From Betaproteobacteria bacterium (GTDB lineage: Bacteria > Pseudomonadota > Gammaproteobacteria > Burkholderiales > SG8-41), in assembly GCA_023266245.1 (NCBI GenBank), contig JAHFRO010000020.1, forward strand, positions 1 to 36,910: a stretch of 36,910 nucleotides of DNA, written 5' to 3'. The translations under genes and the position numbers were made by a program. This document shows positions 1 through 10,330 of this stretch, piece after piece. The first letter of the stretch is position 1. Each line of letters begins with the position of its first letter. The notes under the pieces were generated by a model, which saw only the letters and a program-made list of their open reading frames with translations, did no database searches and had not been told where the DNA came from.

Positions 1-24
1 GCGTGCCGTGGAGGAGGGTTGCGG

Positions 25-1041
25 ATGGATGTGACGGTTGCCATCGATTGCATGGGCGGCGATCACGGCGCGCACGTCACCGTGCCGGCGGTGCTGAACC
101 TCATGCGCCGCGATCCGGAAATCTCGTTCATCCTGGTCGGACGTCGCGAGGCGATCGAGCGCGAGCTGGCACGCCTCGGCGCCGCACCGGGCGCGCGGCT
201 CAGGGTCCAGCACGCGAGCGAAGTCGTCGAGATGGATGAATCGCCTGTGACGGCGCTGCGCAACAAGAAGGACTCCTCGATACGCGTCGCGGTCAACCTG
301 GTCAAGCACGGCGAGGCCGCGGCCTGCGTCAGCGCCGGCAATACCGGCGCCGTGATGGCGATCTCGCGCTTCGTGCTGAAAACCTTGCCCGGCATCGACC
401 GTCCGGCGATTGCCGCCATTTTGCCGACGCTCAAGGGCCACACCTATATCCTCGACCTCGGCGCCAACGTCAACTGCACGCCCGAGCATCTGCTGCAGTT
501 CGGCATCATGTGCGCGGAGCTGGTGAGCTCGATCGAGCACAAGGAACGCCCCACTGTGGGCCTGCTCAACATCGGCGTGGAAGACATCAAGGGCAACGAG
601 CTGGTGAAGCGTGCCGCGGAACTGATGCGCGCGAGTGGTCTTAATTTCTATGGTTACGTCGAAGGTGACGATATCTACAAAGGCACTACCGACGTGGTGG
701 TGTGCGACGGTTTTGTCGGCAACGTTGCGCTCAAGACCTCGGAAGGACTGGCGCAGATGCTCGCCACCTATCTGCGCGAGGAATTCGGCCGCAATCCTTT
801 TACCCGACTCGCCAGGCTGGTAGCGCTGCCGGTGATCAACACCTTCAAGCGCCGCGTCGACCACCGCCGCTACAACGGCGCCAGCCTGCTGGGCTTGCGT
901 GGCATCGTCGTCAAGAGCCACGGCTCGGCCGACGGGTTCAGCTTCGAGTTCGCCATCCAGCGTGCGGTGGATGAAGCGCGCAGCGGTGTGCTCGCGCACA
1001 TCACCGAGCGCATGGCGGCCATACACAAGAGTGCGGCGTGA
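25..1041 (+). CDS. plsX: Phosphate acyltransferase PlsX
   Basis: Cytosolic, membrane-associated enzyme that converts acyl-ACP and phosphate to acyl-phosphate, feeding phospholipid synthesis through PlsY. The 338-aa product begins [15 protein letters not shown], the PlsX N-terminal signature, and carries [10 protein letters not shown] and [10 protein letters not shown] motifs typical of the family; length is normal. The ATG at 25 is chosen because GAGGAGG lies 7 bases upstream; an in-frame TTG at 19 is less likely. Its stop overlaps the fabH start (GTGA), so translation is probably coupled. It is the first gene in the window of the fatty-acid cluster; the usual upstream neighbours (rpmF and a DUF177 gene in related genomes) would lie outside the window. 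Confidence 0.97.
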   Translation: MDVTVAIDCMGGDHGAHVTVPAVLNLMRRDPEISFILVGRREAIERELARLGAAPGARLRVQHASEVVEMDESPVTALRNKKDSSIRVAVNLVKHGEAAACVSAGNTGAVMAISRFVLKTLPGIDRPAIAAILPTLKGHTYILDLGANVNCTPEHLLQFGIMCAELVSSIEHKERPTVGLLNIGVEDIKGNELVKRAAELMRASGLNFYGYVEGDDIYKGTTDVVVCDGFVGNVALKTSEGLAQMLATYLREEFGRNPFTRLARLVALPVINTFKRRVDHRRYNGASLLGLRGIVVKSHGSADGFSFEFAIQRAVDEARSGVLAHITERMAAIHKSAA

Positions 1042-2003
1042 ACAGCAACTACTCCAGGATAGTCGGCACCGGCAGCTATCTCCCGGCAAAAGTGCTGACC
1101 AACCATGACCTCGAGCGCATGGTGAACACCTCCGACGAGTGGATCTACAGTCGCACCGGAATCCGTCAGCGGCACATCGCGGCGGACGGGGAAAGCACGA
1201 GCGATCTGGCGCTGCACGCCAGCCGCAATGCGATCGCGGCAGCCGGTATCACGCCACGGGACCTCGATCTCATCGTGGTGGCGACCACCACGCCCGACAT
1301 GGTGTTTCCGAGCACGGCGTGCATACTGCAATCCAAGCTCGGCATCAGGAACTGTCCGGCGTTCGACGTGCAGGCGGTGTGCAGCGGTTTCATCTACGGG
1401 CTCGCCACCGCTGACCAGTTCATGCGTTCGGGACGCTATCGCCACGCGCTGGTGGTGGCAGCGGAGATCTATTCCCGCATCCTGGACTGGACTGACCGCA
1501 GCACCTGCGTGCTGTTCGGCGACGGCGCAGGGGCGGTCGTGCTCCGGCGCAGCGATGCCCCGGGCATCCTGTCGAGCCATCTGCACGCCGACGGGTCATA
1601 CGCCAGGATGCTGTCAGTGCCGGGAACGGTGTGCGGAGGCAAGGTGAGCGGCCGGCCGTTGCTGCAGATGGACGGCGGCGGGGTATTCAGGTTCGCGGTC
1701 AGGGTGCTTGATGAAATCGTCGAGGAAACGCTGGCGGCGAACCAGTTGCGGAAGACCGACATCAACTGGCTGATCCCGCATCAGGCCAACATCCGTATCA
1801 TCCACGCCACCGCGAAAAAGCTCGGCCTGAGCATGGAAAAAGTGGTGGTGACGGTGGACCGCCACGCCAATACCTCGGCCGCTTCCATCCCCCTCGCGCT
1901 CGACGAGGCGGTGCGCGACGGGCGCCTCCGCTCCGGGCAGCACGTGCTGATGGAGGCTGTCGGCGGCGGCTTCACCTGGGGCGCGGTGCTGGTCAAATGG
2001 TAG
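1038..2003 (+). CDS. fabH: 3-oxoacyl-ACP synthase III (FabH)
   Basis: Condenses acetyl-CoA with malonyl-ACP to start fatty-acid chains. The 321-aa protein shows the catalytic triad in context: Cys115 in AVCSGFIYG, His in [11 protein letters not shown] and Asn in RHANTSAAS. Length and motifs are normal for KAS III. The start is a GTG at 1038 that overlaps the plsX TGA by four bases, so the two genes are probably translationally coupled. It is followed by a 74-bp gap with repeated words before fabD, the only sizeable spacer in the first part of the cluster. Confidence 0.97.
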   Translation: MNSNYSRIVGTGSYLPAKVLTNHDLERMVNTSDEWIYSRTGIRQRHIAADGESTSDLALHASRNAIAAAGITPRDLDLIVVATTTPDMVFPSTACILQSKLGIRNCPAFDVQAVCSGFIYGLATADQFMRSGRYRHALVVAAEIYSRILDWTDRSTCVLFGDGAGAVVLRRSDAPGILSSHLHADGSYARMLSVPGTVCGGKVSGRPLLQMDGGGVFRFAVRVLDEIVEETLAANQLRKTDINWLIPHQANIRIIHATAKKLGLSMEKVVVTVDRHANTSAASIPLALDEAVRDGRLRSGQHVLMEAVGGGFTWGAVLVKW

Positions 2004-2051
2004 TTTCGAGTTGCGAGTTTCTGGTTTCGAGTTAAAACCCCATAAACTCGC
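2003..2051. repeat. Short direct and inverted repeats between fabH and fabD
   Basis: The spacer contains GTTTCGAGTT twice (2003-2012 and 2024-2033). GCGAGTTT at 2013-2020 is mirrored by AAACTCGC at 2044-2051, giving an 8-bp inverted repeat that could fold as a hairpin. The composition is much more AT-rich than the flanking genes. It overlaps the fabH stop codon. It could be an intergenic repeat family member or a weak transcription attenuator; no T-run follows the hairpin. Confidence 0.6.
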
Positions 2052-2077
2052 ATTGTGAAGAAACAAGAAAACCGGTC

Positions 2078-3010
2078 ATGAAATTCGCGATGGTATTTCC
2101 GGGGCAGGGCTCGCAGTCGGTGGGCATGATGCAGGCCTTCGTCGAATCGAAGGCGGTGCGCCAGGTCTTCACCGAGGCTTCCGAGGCGCTGGAGCAGGAC
2201 CTGTGGAAACTGGTGACAGAAGGCCCGCCGGAGGAACTCAATGCCACGGTCAACACCCAGCCGGTGATGCTCACCGCGGGTTACGCGGTATACCGCGCGT
2301 GGCGCGAGGCGGGCGGCACCGAGCCGGCACTGGTCGCCGGCCACAGCCTCGGTGAATATACGGCGTTGGTGGCGGCGGGTGTGGTCACCTTCCGCGATGC
2401 GCTGCCGCTGGTGCGCTTCCGCGCGCAAGCGATGCAGGAAGCAGTGCCGATGGGACAAGGCGCGATGGCGGCGATCTTCGGACTCGATGACGAAGCGGTA
2501 CTCGTCGCGTGCCGCGAAGCCGCGCAGGGCGAAGTCGCCGAGCCGGTCAACTTCAATGCGCCGAGCCAGGTCGTGATCGCCGGCCACAAGGCCGCGGTGG
2601 AACGTGCCGTGACGGCGGCGAAAGCCAAAGGCGCGAAACGCGCGGTGATGCTGCCCGTGAGCGCGCCGTTTCATTCCTCGCTGTTAAAACTCGCCGCCGA
2701 GCGGTTGTCGGGATATCTCGGGAAAGTAAGCTTCAGTGCACCCCGGATTCCGGTCGTCAATAACGTGGACGTCGCCGTGGAAAACGATCCGCAGCGCATC
2801 AAGAATGCGCTTGCGCGGCAGGCCTGCAATCCAGTGCGCTGGGTGGAGGTGGTGCGCCGCATCGCTGGAATGGGAATCGCACATGTAGCGGAGTGCGGGC
2901 CGGGCAAGGTGCTGGCGGGATTGACCAAGCGTATCGAAGACAACCTTCAGGGCTACGCGATCAGCGATCCGTCAGCGCTGACGCAAACGTTGCAGGCGCT
3001 GCAATCATGA
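2078..3010 (+). CDS. fabD: Malonyl-CoA:ACP transacylase (FabD)
   Basis: Transfers the malonyl group from CoA to ACP, supplying the extender unit for fatty-acid synthesis in the cytosol. The 310-aa protein has the N-terminal FPGQGSQ motif and the catalytic serine in GHSLGEY (Ser90). The partner histidine is expected in the APFHSSLL segment. The start is ATG 2078; the preceding bases are purine-rich but lack a strong Shine-Dalgarno. The stop overlaps the tandem ATGATG that begins fabG. Confidence 0.97.
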   Translation: MKFAMVFPGQGSQSVGMMQAFVESKAVRQVFTEASEALEQDLWKLVTEGPPEELNATVNTQPVMLTAGYAVYRAWREAGGTEPALVAGHSLGEYTALVAAGVVTFRDALPLVRFRAQAMQEAVPMGQGAMAAIFGLDDEAVLVACREAAQGEVAEPVNFNAPSQVVIAGHKAAVERAVTAAKAKGAKRAVMLPVSAPFHSSLLKLAAERLSGYLGKVSFSAPRIPVVNNVDVAVENDPQRIKNALARQACNPVRWVEVVRRIAGMGIAHVAECGPGKVLAGLTKRIEDNLQGYAISDPSALTQTLQALQS

Positions 3011-3750
3011 TGATCGAAGGAAAAGTCGCTCTCGTTACCGGCGCCTCGCGCGGCATCGGCCAGGCGATTGCGCTGGAACTCGGCAGGCACGGCGCAGTGG
3101 TGGCCGGGACCGCGACTGCCGCTGCGGGCGCGGACAACATCAAGCGGCAACTGGCCGGCGCCGGCGTCAAAGGCACCGGCATGGTACTGAACGTCAACGA
3201 CGCGCAGCAGGCCGAGTCGATCGTGGCCGGGATCCAGGAACAGTTCGGTGACATTGCCATCCTCGTCAACAATGCCGGCATCACGCGCGACAACCTGCTG
3301 GTGCGCATGAAGGACGGGGAGTGGGATGAAATCATGGCGACCGACCTCAAATCGGTGTACCGCCTGTCCAAGCTCGTGCTGCGCGGCATGATGAAGGCGC
3401 GCTTCGGCCGCATCATCAATATCACTTCCGTGGTCGGGGTGACCGGCAACGCCGGCCAGACCAATTACGCCGCAGCCAAGGCCGGCATCATCGGTTTTTC
3501 CAAGTCGCTCGCGCGCGAAATCGGCAGCCGCAACATCACCGTCAACTGCATCGCCCCCGGCTTCATCGATACCGATATGACGCGGTCGCTCGACGCAGCG
3601 CAACGCAAGGCACTCATCCAGCAGATCCCCCTCGGGCGCCTCGGGCGGCCGGGAGACGTCGCCGCCGCAGTGCTGTTTCTGGCTTCCCCCGGGGCGGACT
3701 ACATCACCGGGTGCACCCTGCACGTGAACGGCGGAATGCACATGGACTGA
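3007..3750 (+). CDS. fabG: 3-oxoacyl-ACP reductase (FabG)
   Basis: NADPH-dependent short-chain dehydrogenase/reductase that reduces 3-oxoacyl-ACP during fatty-acid elongation. The 247-aa protein has the TGASRGIG nucleotide-binding motif near residue 11, NNAG, a catalytic Ser in NITSVVG and the YxxxK pair in NYAAAKAG. The start could be either ATG of the tandem pair at 3007 or 3010; both overlap the fabD stop, indicating coupling. The open frame extends farther upstream, but those codons lie inside fabD and lack family similarity. Confidence 0.96.
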   Translation: MMIEGKVALVTGASRGIGQAIALELGRHGAVVAGTATAAAGADNIKRQLAGAGVKGTGMVLNVNDAQQAESIVAGIQEQFGDIAILVNNAGITRDNLLVRMKDGEWDEIMATDLKSVYRLSKLVLRGMMKARFGRIINITSVVGVTGNAGQTNYAAAKAGIIGFSKSLAREIGSRNITVNCIAPGFIDTDMTRSLDAAQRKALIQQIPLGRLGRPGDVAAAVLFLASPGADYITGCTLHVNGGMHMD

Positions 3751-3794
3751 GGTATTTGGCATTGAATATTCGAGGCTTTTTTGCCAACTGAATC

Positions 3795-3803
3795 TGGTAA
3801 AAT
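3795..3803 (+). promoter_or_regulatory. Candidate extended -10 promoter for acpP
   Basis: The 146-bp gap between fabG and acpP contains TGGTAAAAT, an extended -10 (TGn then TAAAAT), in an AT-rich setting with a T-run just upstream. No good -35 hexamer is seen at 17 bp. acpP is usually expressed far above its neighbours, so its own promoter here is plausible. This is inference from motif and position. Confidence 0.4.
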
Positions 3804-3896
3804 AGCGCCCTGATTCGATACCGACTGCCCCCGCAAAAGCCGGGCCTTTGGTTCAGCCACGAGCACGCTTCATCCTGTAGAGGAAAGGGAACCTGA

Positions 3897-4136
3897 ATGG
3901 AAAACATCGAGCAACGCGTCAATAAGATTGTTGCCGAACAACTGGGTGTCAACGAGACGGACGTCAAGAGCGAGTCTTCGTTCGTGAACGACCTCGGCGC
4001 GGATTCGCTCGACACCGTTGAACTGGTGATGGCGCTCGAGGAGGAGTTCGAGATCGAGATCCCGGACGAGGAAGCTGAAAAGATCGCCACCGTCCAGCAG
4101 GCTGTTGACTACATCAAGGCCCACCTCAAATCTTGA
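3897..4136 (+). CDS. acpP: Acyl carrier protein
   Basis: Small acidic carrier of acyl chains for fatty-acid and lipid A synthesis. The 79-aa protein has the phosphopantetheine attachment serine in GADSLDTVE (Ser37) and the conserved acidic helix after it. An AGAGGAAAGGGA ribosome-binding tract lies 6-16 bases before ATG 3897. The serine would be modified by AcpS, encoded later in this window at 24638-25018. fabF follows after 33 bases. Confidence 0.98.
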   Translation: MENIEQRVNKIVAEQLGVNETDVKSESSFVNDLGADSLDTVELVMALEEEFEIEIPDEEAEKIATVQQAVDYIKAHLKS

Positions 4137-4169
4137 GAGGCTCCAGCGCCAACCCGGTCCGGAGCGAAT

Positions 4170-5408
<1,239 letters not shown>

Positions 5409-5409
5409 C

Positions 5410-5424
5410 GCCGCGCTTCGCGGC
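5410..5424. other. Hairpin between fabF and pabC
   Basis: GCCGCG CTT CGCGGC forms a 6-bp perfect stem with a three-base loop directly after the fabF stop. There is no T-run, so a classical intrinsic terminator is not supported. It may act as an attenuator or mRNA stabiliser separating the fatty-acid genes from pabC. Confidence 0.35.
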
Positions 5425-5435
5425 GCATCCTGTCC

Positions 5436-6248
5436 ATGATTCTGGTCAACGGCGCGGTGGCAGACAGCGTCGCCGTCACCGACCGCGGGCTCGCTTACGG
5501 CGACGGAGTGTTCCGCACCCTGCTGATCAAACAGGGCAAGCCGCGGTGCTGGCAGCGGCACTACCGCAAGCTCGCGCATGACTGCGCGACGCTCGCCATT
5601 CCGTGTCCGGCGGAAACGGTATTGCGCGAAGAACTGGAACGCGCGGCCGGCAGTGAAGCCGAGTGTGTAGCCAAGCTCATCGTTACACGCGGCAGCGGCG
5701 TGCGCGGCTACGCACAGCCCGAGCGGCTTTTCCCCACTCGCATCGTGATGACTCAGCCCATGCCCCGGTACCCCGTGGAATTCATGGAACGCGGCGTCAC
5801 GGTTCGGCTGTGTTCGACGCGACTGGCGTTCCAGCCGCGGCTCGCCGGCATCAAGCACCTCAACCGCCTGGAAAACGTCCTCGCGCGCGCCGAGTGGAGC
5901 GACGCACAAACGGCCGAGGGGCTCATGCTGGACCCGGAAGGCAACGCGATCTGCGGCACTATGACCAATCTCTTTATCGTCGAGAAGGACGCGCTCACTA
6001 CTCCCGAGCTTTCGCGCTGTGGGGTGGCCGGCATCACGCGCGAGCGCCTGCTGGAAGCCGCCGTCCGCCACGGCGTGGAGTGTCGCGTCGAACAGCTTCC
6101 GCTTGAACGAGTGTGCTCGGCGCAGGAAGTGCTGCTCGTCAATAGCGTAATCGGCGTGTGGCAGGTGAAGAAGCTTTCTGACCGCGCCTGGCAGCCCGGA
6201 CGATCTGCGTCACGCGTGCGACAATGGCTCGATGAGCAGGAAGACTAA
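5436..6248 (+). CDS. pabC: Aminodeoxychorismate lyase (PabC)
   Basis: Class IV PLP-dependent enzyme that releases pyruvate from 4-amino-4-deoxychorismate to give p-aminobenzoate for folate. The 270-aa protein begins MILVNGAVADSV, has DRGLAYGDGVFRT, the PLP lysine in LAGIKHLNRLENVLAR, and a TNLFIV segment near the cofactor phosphate site. A D-amino-acid or branched-chain aminotransferase of the same fold is the alternative, but position after fabF and before mltG matches pabC. Its 3' end overlaps mltG by 17 bases. Confidence 0.93.
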   Translation: MILVNGAVADSVAVTDRGLAYGDGVFRTLLIKQGKPRCWQRHYRKLAHDCATLAIPCPAETVLREELERAAGSEAECVAKLIVTRGSGVRGYAQPERLFPTRIVMTQPMPRYPVEFMERGVTVRLCSTRLAFQPRLAGIKHLNRLENVLARAEWSDAQTAEGLMLDPEGNAICGTMTNLFIVEKDALTTPELSRCGVAGITRERLLEAAVRHGVECRVEQLPLERVCSAQEVLLVNSVIGVWQVKKLSDRAWQPGRSASRVRQWLDEQED

Positions 6249-7245
6249 CAGCAGGCTCGTGGTGCTGCTCGGCGCGGTGCTGGTATGCATGGGGCTCGTC
6301 GCCGGCTGGTTCATCTATTACGCAAACAGCGAGCTGCCGATCGGACATCAGCCCCGTCAGTTCAGTCTCAAGGCGGGCAGCAGCTTGCGCAGCGCGGCGC
6401 AGCAGATGACGGAAGCGGGCGTGTTATCCAGCCCCGAGCTATTCGTGATCCTGGCACGGCTACTGGGCGAAGAAGGCAACGTCAAGGCCGGCAACTACGA
6501 GGTTGACCCGCCGCTCACGCCGCATGGCCTGCTGCGCAAGGTCACACGCGGCGACTACACGCTGGTTGCGATCACCTTTCCCGAGGGCTGGACGTTCAGG
6601 CAGATGCGCAAGGCGCTCGACGAGCATGCGGCGGTCAAACACGAGATCGCGGGCCTGAAGGACGCCGAGATTCAGCAGCGCCTTTCGATCAACGAGCCGT
6701 CACCCGAGGGGTGGTTCTTCCCCGATACCTATCACTTCAGCCACGGCACCAGCGATCTCGTGATCCTGCGTCGGGCCCACCGGCTGATGCAGTCACACCT
6801 CGGCGCGCAGTGGGAGCAGCGCGCCCAGGACCTGCCGCTGGCAAATCCTTACGAAGCGCTGATACTGGCTTCCATCATCGAAAAAGAAACGGGCAAGGCC
6901 GAGGAGCGCCCACTGATCGCGGCCGTTTTCGTGAACCGGCTGCGCCGCGGCATGAGGCTGCAAGCCGACCCCACCGTGATCTACGGCATGGGGGAGAGCT
7001 TCGACGGCAATTTGCGCAAGCGCGATCTCGTTACCGACACCCCCTACAATACTTACACGCGCGTAGGGCTGCCGCCGACCCCAATCGCGATGCCGGGGCT
7101 CGCTGCACTCACGGTGGCACTGAACCCCGCGAAGAGCGACGTGCTCTATTTCGTTTCCAAGGGCGATGGTTCTTCATTATTCTCGCGTACGCTAGGTGAG
7201 CACGATCGAGCCGTGACAAAATATCAAAAGTGGGGACGACGTTGA
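6232..7245 (+). CDS. mltG: Endolytic murein transglycosylase MltG (YceG-like)
   Basis: Inner-membrane lytic transglycosylase thought to terminate nascent glycan strands. The 337-aa protein has a single N-terminal membrane anchor (about residues 9-29, VVLLGAVLVCMGLVAGWFIY) followed by a YceG domain. The conserved ASIIEKETG (catalytic Glu region), FVNRLRRGMRLQ and TPYNTYTRVGLPPTPI segments are present. ATG 6232 overlaps the end of pabC, and its TGA overlaps the tmk ATG (TGATG), so pabC-mltG-tmk are probably one transcript. Confidence 0.96.
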   Translation: MSRKTNSRLVVLLGAVLVCMGLVAGWFIYYANSELPIGHQPRQFSLKAGSSLRSAAQQMTEAGVLSSPELFVILARLLGEEGNVKAGNYEVDPPLTPHGLLRKVTRGDYTLVAITFPEGWTFRQMRKALDEHAAVKHEIAGLKDAEIQQRLSINEPSPEGWFFPDTYHFSHGTSDLVILRRAHRLMQSHLGAQWEQRAQDLPLANPYEALILASIIEKETGKAEERPLIAAVFVNRLRRGMRLQADPTVIYGMGESFDGNLRKRDLVTDTPYNTYTRVGLPPTPIAMPGLAALTVALNPAKSDVLYFVSKGDGSSLFSRTLGEHDRAVTKYQKWGRR

Positions 7246-7871
7246 TGCGCGGCAAGTTCATCACCCTCGAAGGCATAGACGGTGCGGGCAAGAGCACGCA
7301 TCTCGATTGGCTTGCGCAGTTCCTTGCACGACGCGGCATCAAGGTCAAGGTGACACGTGAGCCGGGCGGCACTGCGCTCGGCGAAAAGCTGCGCGAGCTG
7401 ATGTTGCATGGTAACGTGCGGCTTCATCCTGAAACCGAGGCGCTGCTCATGTTCGCGGCGCGGCGCGAGCATCTCGAGAAGGTGATCGTGCCCGCTCTTG
7501 AGAACGGCGCCTGGGTGTTGTGCGACCGTTTCACCGACGCCACCTACGCCTACCAGTCCGGCGGCAGCGGTGTGGCCTGGGACAAGATAGCGGTGCTGGA
7601 GCAATGGGTCCAGCACGAGCTGCAGCCCGATCTCACCGTCCTGTTCGACGTCAGCCCCGAAGTCGGCCGGCAACGGGGGAAGCGGGGGAAAACGGCGGAC
7701 CGCTTCGAGCGCGAAGAGAAGGCCTATTTCCGGCGCGTGCGGCAGGCGTACCTGCGCCGGGCCAAGGAATACCCGGATCGAGTGCACGTTATTGATGCCA
7801 ATAGCAGCGTTTCCACGGTTCAGAAACGACTTGAAGATATTTTTACATCCTATTGTTCTATAACGAGTTAA
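7245..7871 (+). CDS. tmk: Thymidylate kinase
   Basis: Phosphorylates dTMP to dTDP. The 208-aa protein starts MRGKFITLEGIDGAGKST (P-loop), with REPGG and the CDRFTDATYAYQ signature. The ATG at 7245 is preferred because it gives the family N-terminus and has GGGG about 10 bases upstream; an in-frame GTG at 7230 would add five residues. It overlaps the mltG stop by one base. Confidence 0.97.
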   Translation: MRGKFITLEGIDGAGKSTHLDWLAQFLARRGIKVKVTREPGGTALGEKLRELMLHGNVRLHPETEALLMFAARREHLEKVIVPALENGAWVLCDRFTDATYAYQSGGSGVAWDKIAVLEQWVQHELQPDLTVLFDVSPEVGRQRGKRGKTADRFEREEKAYFRRVRQAYLRRAKEYPDRVHVIDANSSVSTVQKRLEDIFTSYCSITS

Positions 7872-7872
7872 C

Positions 7873-8892
7873 ATGTTTTACATGATTGGTTCCTGGCACC
7901 AGGCGCAGTTTCAAACGTTGCTGGCACGCAAAACCCGGCTGCCGCATGCGCTGCTGATCCGCGGTCCGGAGGGTATCGGCAAGCTTGCGTTTGCCCGGGC
8001 ACTGGCGCAGGCCTTGTTGTGCGAGCGCCCGGCCGCCGACGGCTCGGCCTGTGGCGCGTGCATCGCATGCGCCTGGCTGGGGCAGGGCGGTCATCCGGAT
8101 TTTCGCCAACTCGAGCCCGAAGGTGCATCCCAAGGCGGCGATGAAGAGCAGGGCGGGGAGAAGAAAGCAAGCGTGCAGATCGCGGTCGAACAGGTGCGTG
8201 ATCTCGCGGACTTCATCAATTTGTCGAGCCACCGCGGTGGGGCCCGGGTCGTGCTGATCCATCCGGCTGAAGCCCTGAACCTCAACGCCGCCAACGCGCT
8301 GCTCAAGAACCTCGAGGAACCCCCTCCGCAAACCTACTTCCTGCTGGTGGCACACCGCTGGCACCAGCTGCTGCCGACCATCAAGAGCCGCTGCCAGCAG
8401 GTGGTATTGCCCGCACCCGATGCCGGGAGCGCGCGCGCCTGGCTCAAGGCACAGGGATCGCATGATCCTGAACTGGCGTTCGCCCATTCCGGCGGTGCGC
8501 CGCTGCTGGCGCTGAAATTTGACGAGGATTACTGGCGCGCGCGCGAACTGCTCCTCGATCGGATCGCCGCGTCCGATTTTGATCCGCTCGATGCGGCCGA
8601 ACAGCTGCGCGACCTTGCGCCGCCGCTCGCCGTGGCGCTGCTGCAGAAATGGTCCTTCGATCTTGCGTTTCACAAGGTGACGGGAAGCGTGCGTTATAAC
8701 CCGGATCGCGCCGAGGCGGTCGTGGCGGCGGCGGCGCGCCTCGATGCGCTTGCAGCGCTGCGCTTTCACCGCCAGCTGGTGAGATTGCAACGTGTCATTC
8801 ATCATCCCCTGAATCCGCGCCTGTTTCTGGAGCAGCTCTTCCTGTCCTACGCCGAACTATTGCGTGGCCACGACCTGAAACAGGCCGCCTGA
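7873..8892 (+). CDS. holB: DNA polymerase III delta-prime subunit
   Basis: Clamp-loader subunit of the replicative polymerase. The 339-aa protein has an AAA+-type RGPEGIGKLAFARALAQALL segment, a zinc module with cysteines in LLCERP and SACGACIACAW, and the NALLKNLEEPP and KSRCQQ (SRC arginine-finger region) motifs of clamp loaders. Start is ATG 7873 directly after the tmk stop; an ATG three codons later is possible. In many betaproteobacteria a PilZ-domain gene sits between holB and tatD; here the two are only 24 bases apart. Confidence 0.94.
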   Translation: MFYMIGSWHQAQFQTLLARKTRLPHALLIRGPEGIGKLAFARALAQALLCERPAADGSACGACIACAWLGQGGHPDFRQLEPEGASQGGDEEQGGEKKASVQIAVEQVRDLADFINLSSHRGGARVVLIHPAEALNLNAANALLKNLEEPPPQTYFLLVAHRWHQLLPTIKSRCQQVVLPAPDAGSARAWLKAQGSHDPELAFAHSGGAPLLALKFDEDYWRARELLLDRIAASDFDPLDAAEQLRDLAPPLAVALLQKWSFDLAFHKVTGSVRYNPDRAEAVVAAAARLDALAALRFHRQLVRLQRVIHHPLNPRLFLEQLFLSYAELLRGHDLKQAA

Positions 8893-8916
8893 CGGCACGC
8901 AGTGCCGCCCTTGCCC

Positions 8917-9705
8917 ATGCTGGTCGACTCACACTGTCATCTTGATTTTCCCGAGCTCGCGGGCAATCTCGATGCGGTGATGGCCTTGATGCGAGAAAAC
9001 CGTGTTACGCATGCGCTGTGCGTGAGCGTGACGCTGCAGGATTTTCCGCGGGTGAGGGTGCTCGCCGAACGCTATCCCCAGCTCTACGCCTCGGTCGGCG
9101 TCCATCCGAATTACCCCGATGTGCCCGAGGTTTCGGCGGAGGAGCTGGTGGGGTTCGCCGATCATCCGAAGGTCGTCGCTATCGGTGAAACCGGGCTCGA
9201 CTACTACCGCATCAAGGACGATCGCGAGTGGCAGCGCCAGCGCTTCCGCACCCACATCCGCGCCGCGCGTCGTTGCGGCAAGCCGCTCATCATCCACATG
9301 CGGGAAGCGGCGCCGGACACGCTACGCATCATGCGCGAAGAGGGCGCGGGCGAGGCAGGAGGGGTCATGCACTGCTTCACCGGAAGCTGGGAGGTGGCCC
9401 AGGCGGCGATGGAGCTCGGATTCTACATTTCGTTTTCCGGTATCGTCACCTTCAAGAACGCCCAAGCGTTAAAGGAGGTGGCGAAGCGGGTGCCGCTCGA
9501 GCGCATGCTGATCGAGACCGACTCTCCCTACCTTGCGCCGGTGCCATTTCGGGGGAAAACCAACGAGCCCGGACTGGTCAAATATGTGGCCGAGGAGATC
9601 GCGCGCCTGCGGGGCGCCACCCTGGGACAGATCGCGTCCGCAACCAGCGGAAATTTTTTCAGATTATTCAAACTGAAAGTAACAGATTTTCATGAAACGC
9701 ATTAG
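8917..9705 (+). CDS. tatD: TatD-family metal-dependent hydrolase
   Basis: TIM-barrel metallohydrolase of the TatD/YcfH group (DNase or 3'-5' exonuclease activity is reported for members). The 262-aa protein has the N-terminal metal motif DSHCHLDFPE, GVHPN, GETGLDYYR, an IIHMRE segment, MHCFTGSW and TDSPYLAPVP. ATG 8917 matches the family N-terminus (MLVDSHCHLD); GTG 8902 and TTG 8911 are in-frame alternatives. The last bases are AT-rich and overlap the start of the ankyrin gene by 14 bases. Confidence 0.93.
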   Translation: MLVDSHCHLDFPELAGNLDAVMALMRENRVTHALCVSVTLQDFPRVRVLAERYPQLYASVGVHPNYPDVPEVSAEELVGFADHPKVVAIGETGLDYYRIKDDREWQRQRFRTHIRAARRCGKPLIIHMREAAPDTLRIMREEGAGEAGGVMHCFTGSWEVAQAAMELGFYISFSGIVTFKNAQALKEVAKRVPLERMLIETDSPYLAPVPFRGKTNEPGLVKYVAEEIARLRGATLGQIASATSGNFFRLFKLKVTDFHETH

Positions 9706-10330
9706 GGAATTCGTCATCTGTGGCCTGTGGTTGACAGTGTGCGGCGGTGCCGTCGCCGGGGTATACGAGGACATGATCCAGGCCATCAGTATTGACGATG
9801 AGAGGACGGTGGCCGCGCTGCTTAAAAAGGGTGTTGACGTGGACACGGTAAGCCCCGATGGAGAAACCCTCCTGATGCTTGCAGCAAAGGAGGGGAAGCC
9901 CAGTATGGTCAAAACCCTACTGTTTGCGCGTCCAAAGCTCAACGCACGCAACGCCTTTGGCGAAACCGCCTTAATGCTGGCCGTTTTCAGGGGCCATACC
10001 GAGGTGGTACGGCACCTATTGGCCCAAGGGGCGGCAGTCAACCATCCAGGCTGGACCCCGCTGATCTATGCCGCAGTCCATAACCGCATGGACATCGCAC
10101 GCATCCTGATCGGCCACGGTGCCCAAGTAAACGCTCAAGCGGACAACGGCACCACCGCGCTGATGATGGCGGCACGTGAAGGACACTTGCCGATGGTGCT
10201 GTTGCTACTTGAGCACGGCGCCGACATCAACCACAAGACGAACGCCGGCTACACCGCGCTGGAGATGGCGCTTGACCACGGGCGGCGCGAGGTGGCAGAG
10301 ATCCTAATCAAGGCCGGTGCAGCCCGGTAG
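9692..10330 (+). CDS. Exported ankyrin-repeat protein
   Basis: A 212-aa protein with an N-terminal signal peptide (KRIREF, hydrophobic core to about residue 20, VAG cleavage-like site), so it is probably periplasmic. Behind it are about six ankyrin units (roughly residues 25-57, 58-90, 91-119, 120-152, 153-186 and 187-212), each with the TPL/TAL-x-x-AA and LL-x-x-GA-x-VN signature. Ankyrin repeats mediate protein binding; no enzyme domain is present and no partner can be named. ATG 9692 lies inside the end of tatD, suggesting transcription with it. It starts a block of accessory genes, so it may be lineage-specific. Confidence 0.85.
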   Translation: MKRIREFVICGLWLTVCGGAVAGVYEDMIQAISIDDERTVAALLKKGVDVDTVSPDGETLLMLAAKEGKPSMVKTLLFARPKLNARNAFGETALMLAVFRGHTEVVRHLLAQGAAVNHPGWTPLIYAAVHNRMDIARILIGHGAQVNAQADNGTTALMMAAREGHLPMVLLLLEHGADINHKTNAGYTALEMALDHGRREVAEILIKAGAAR

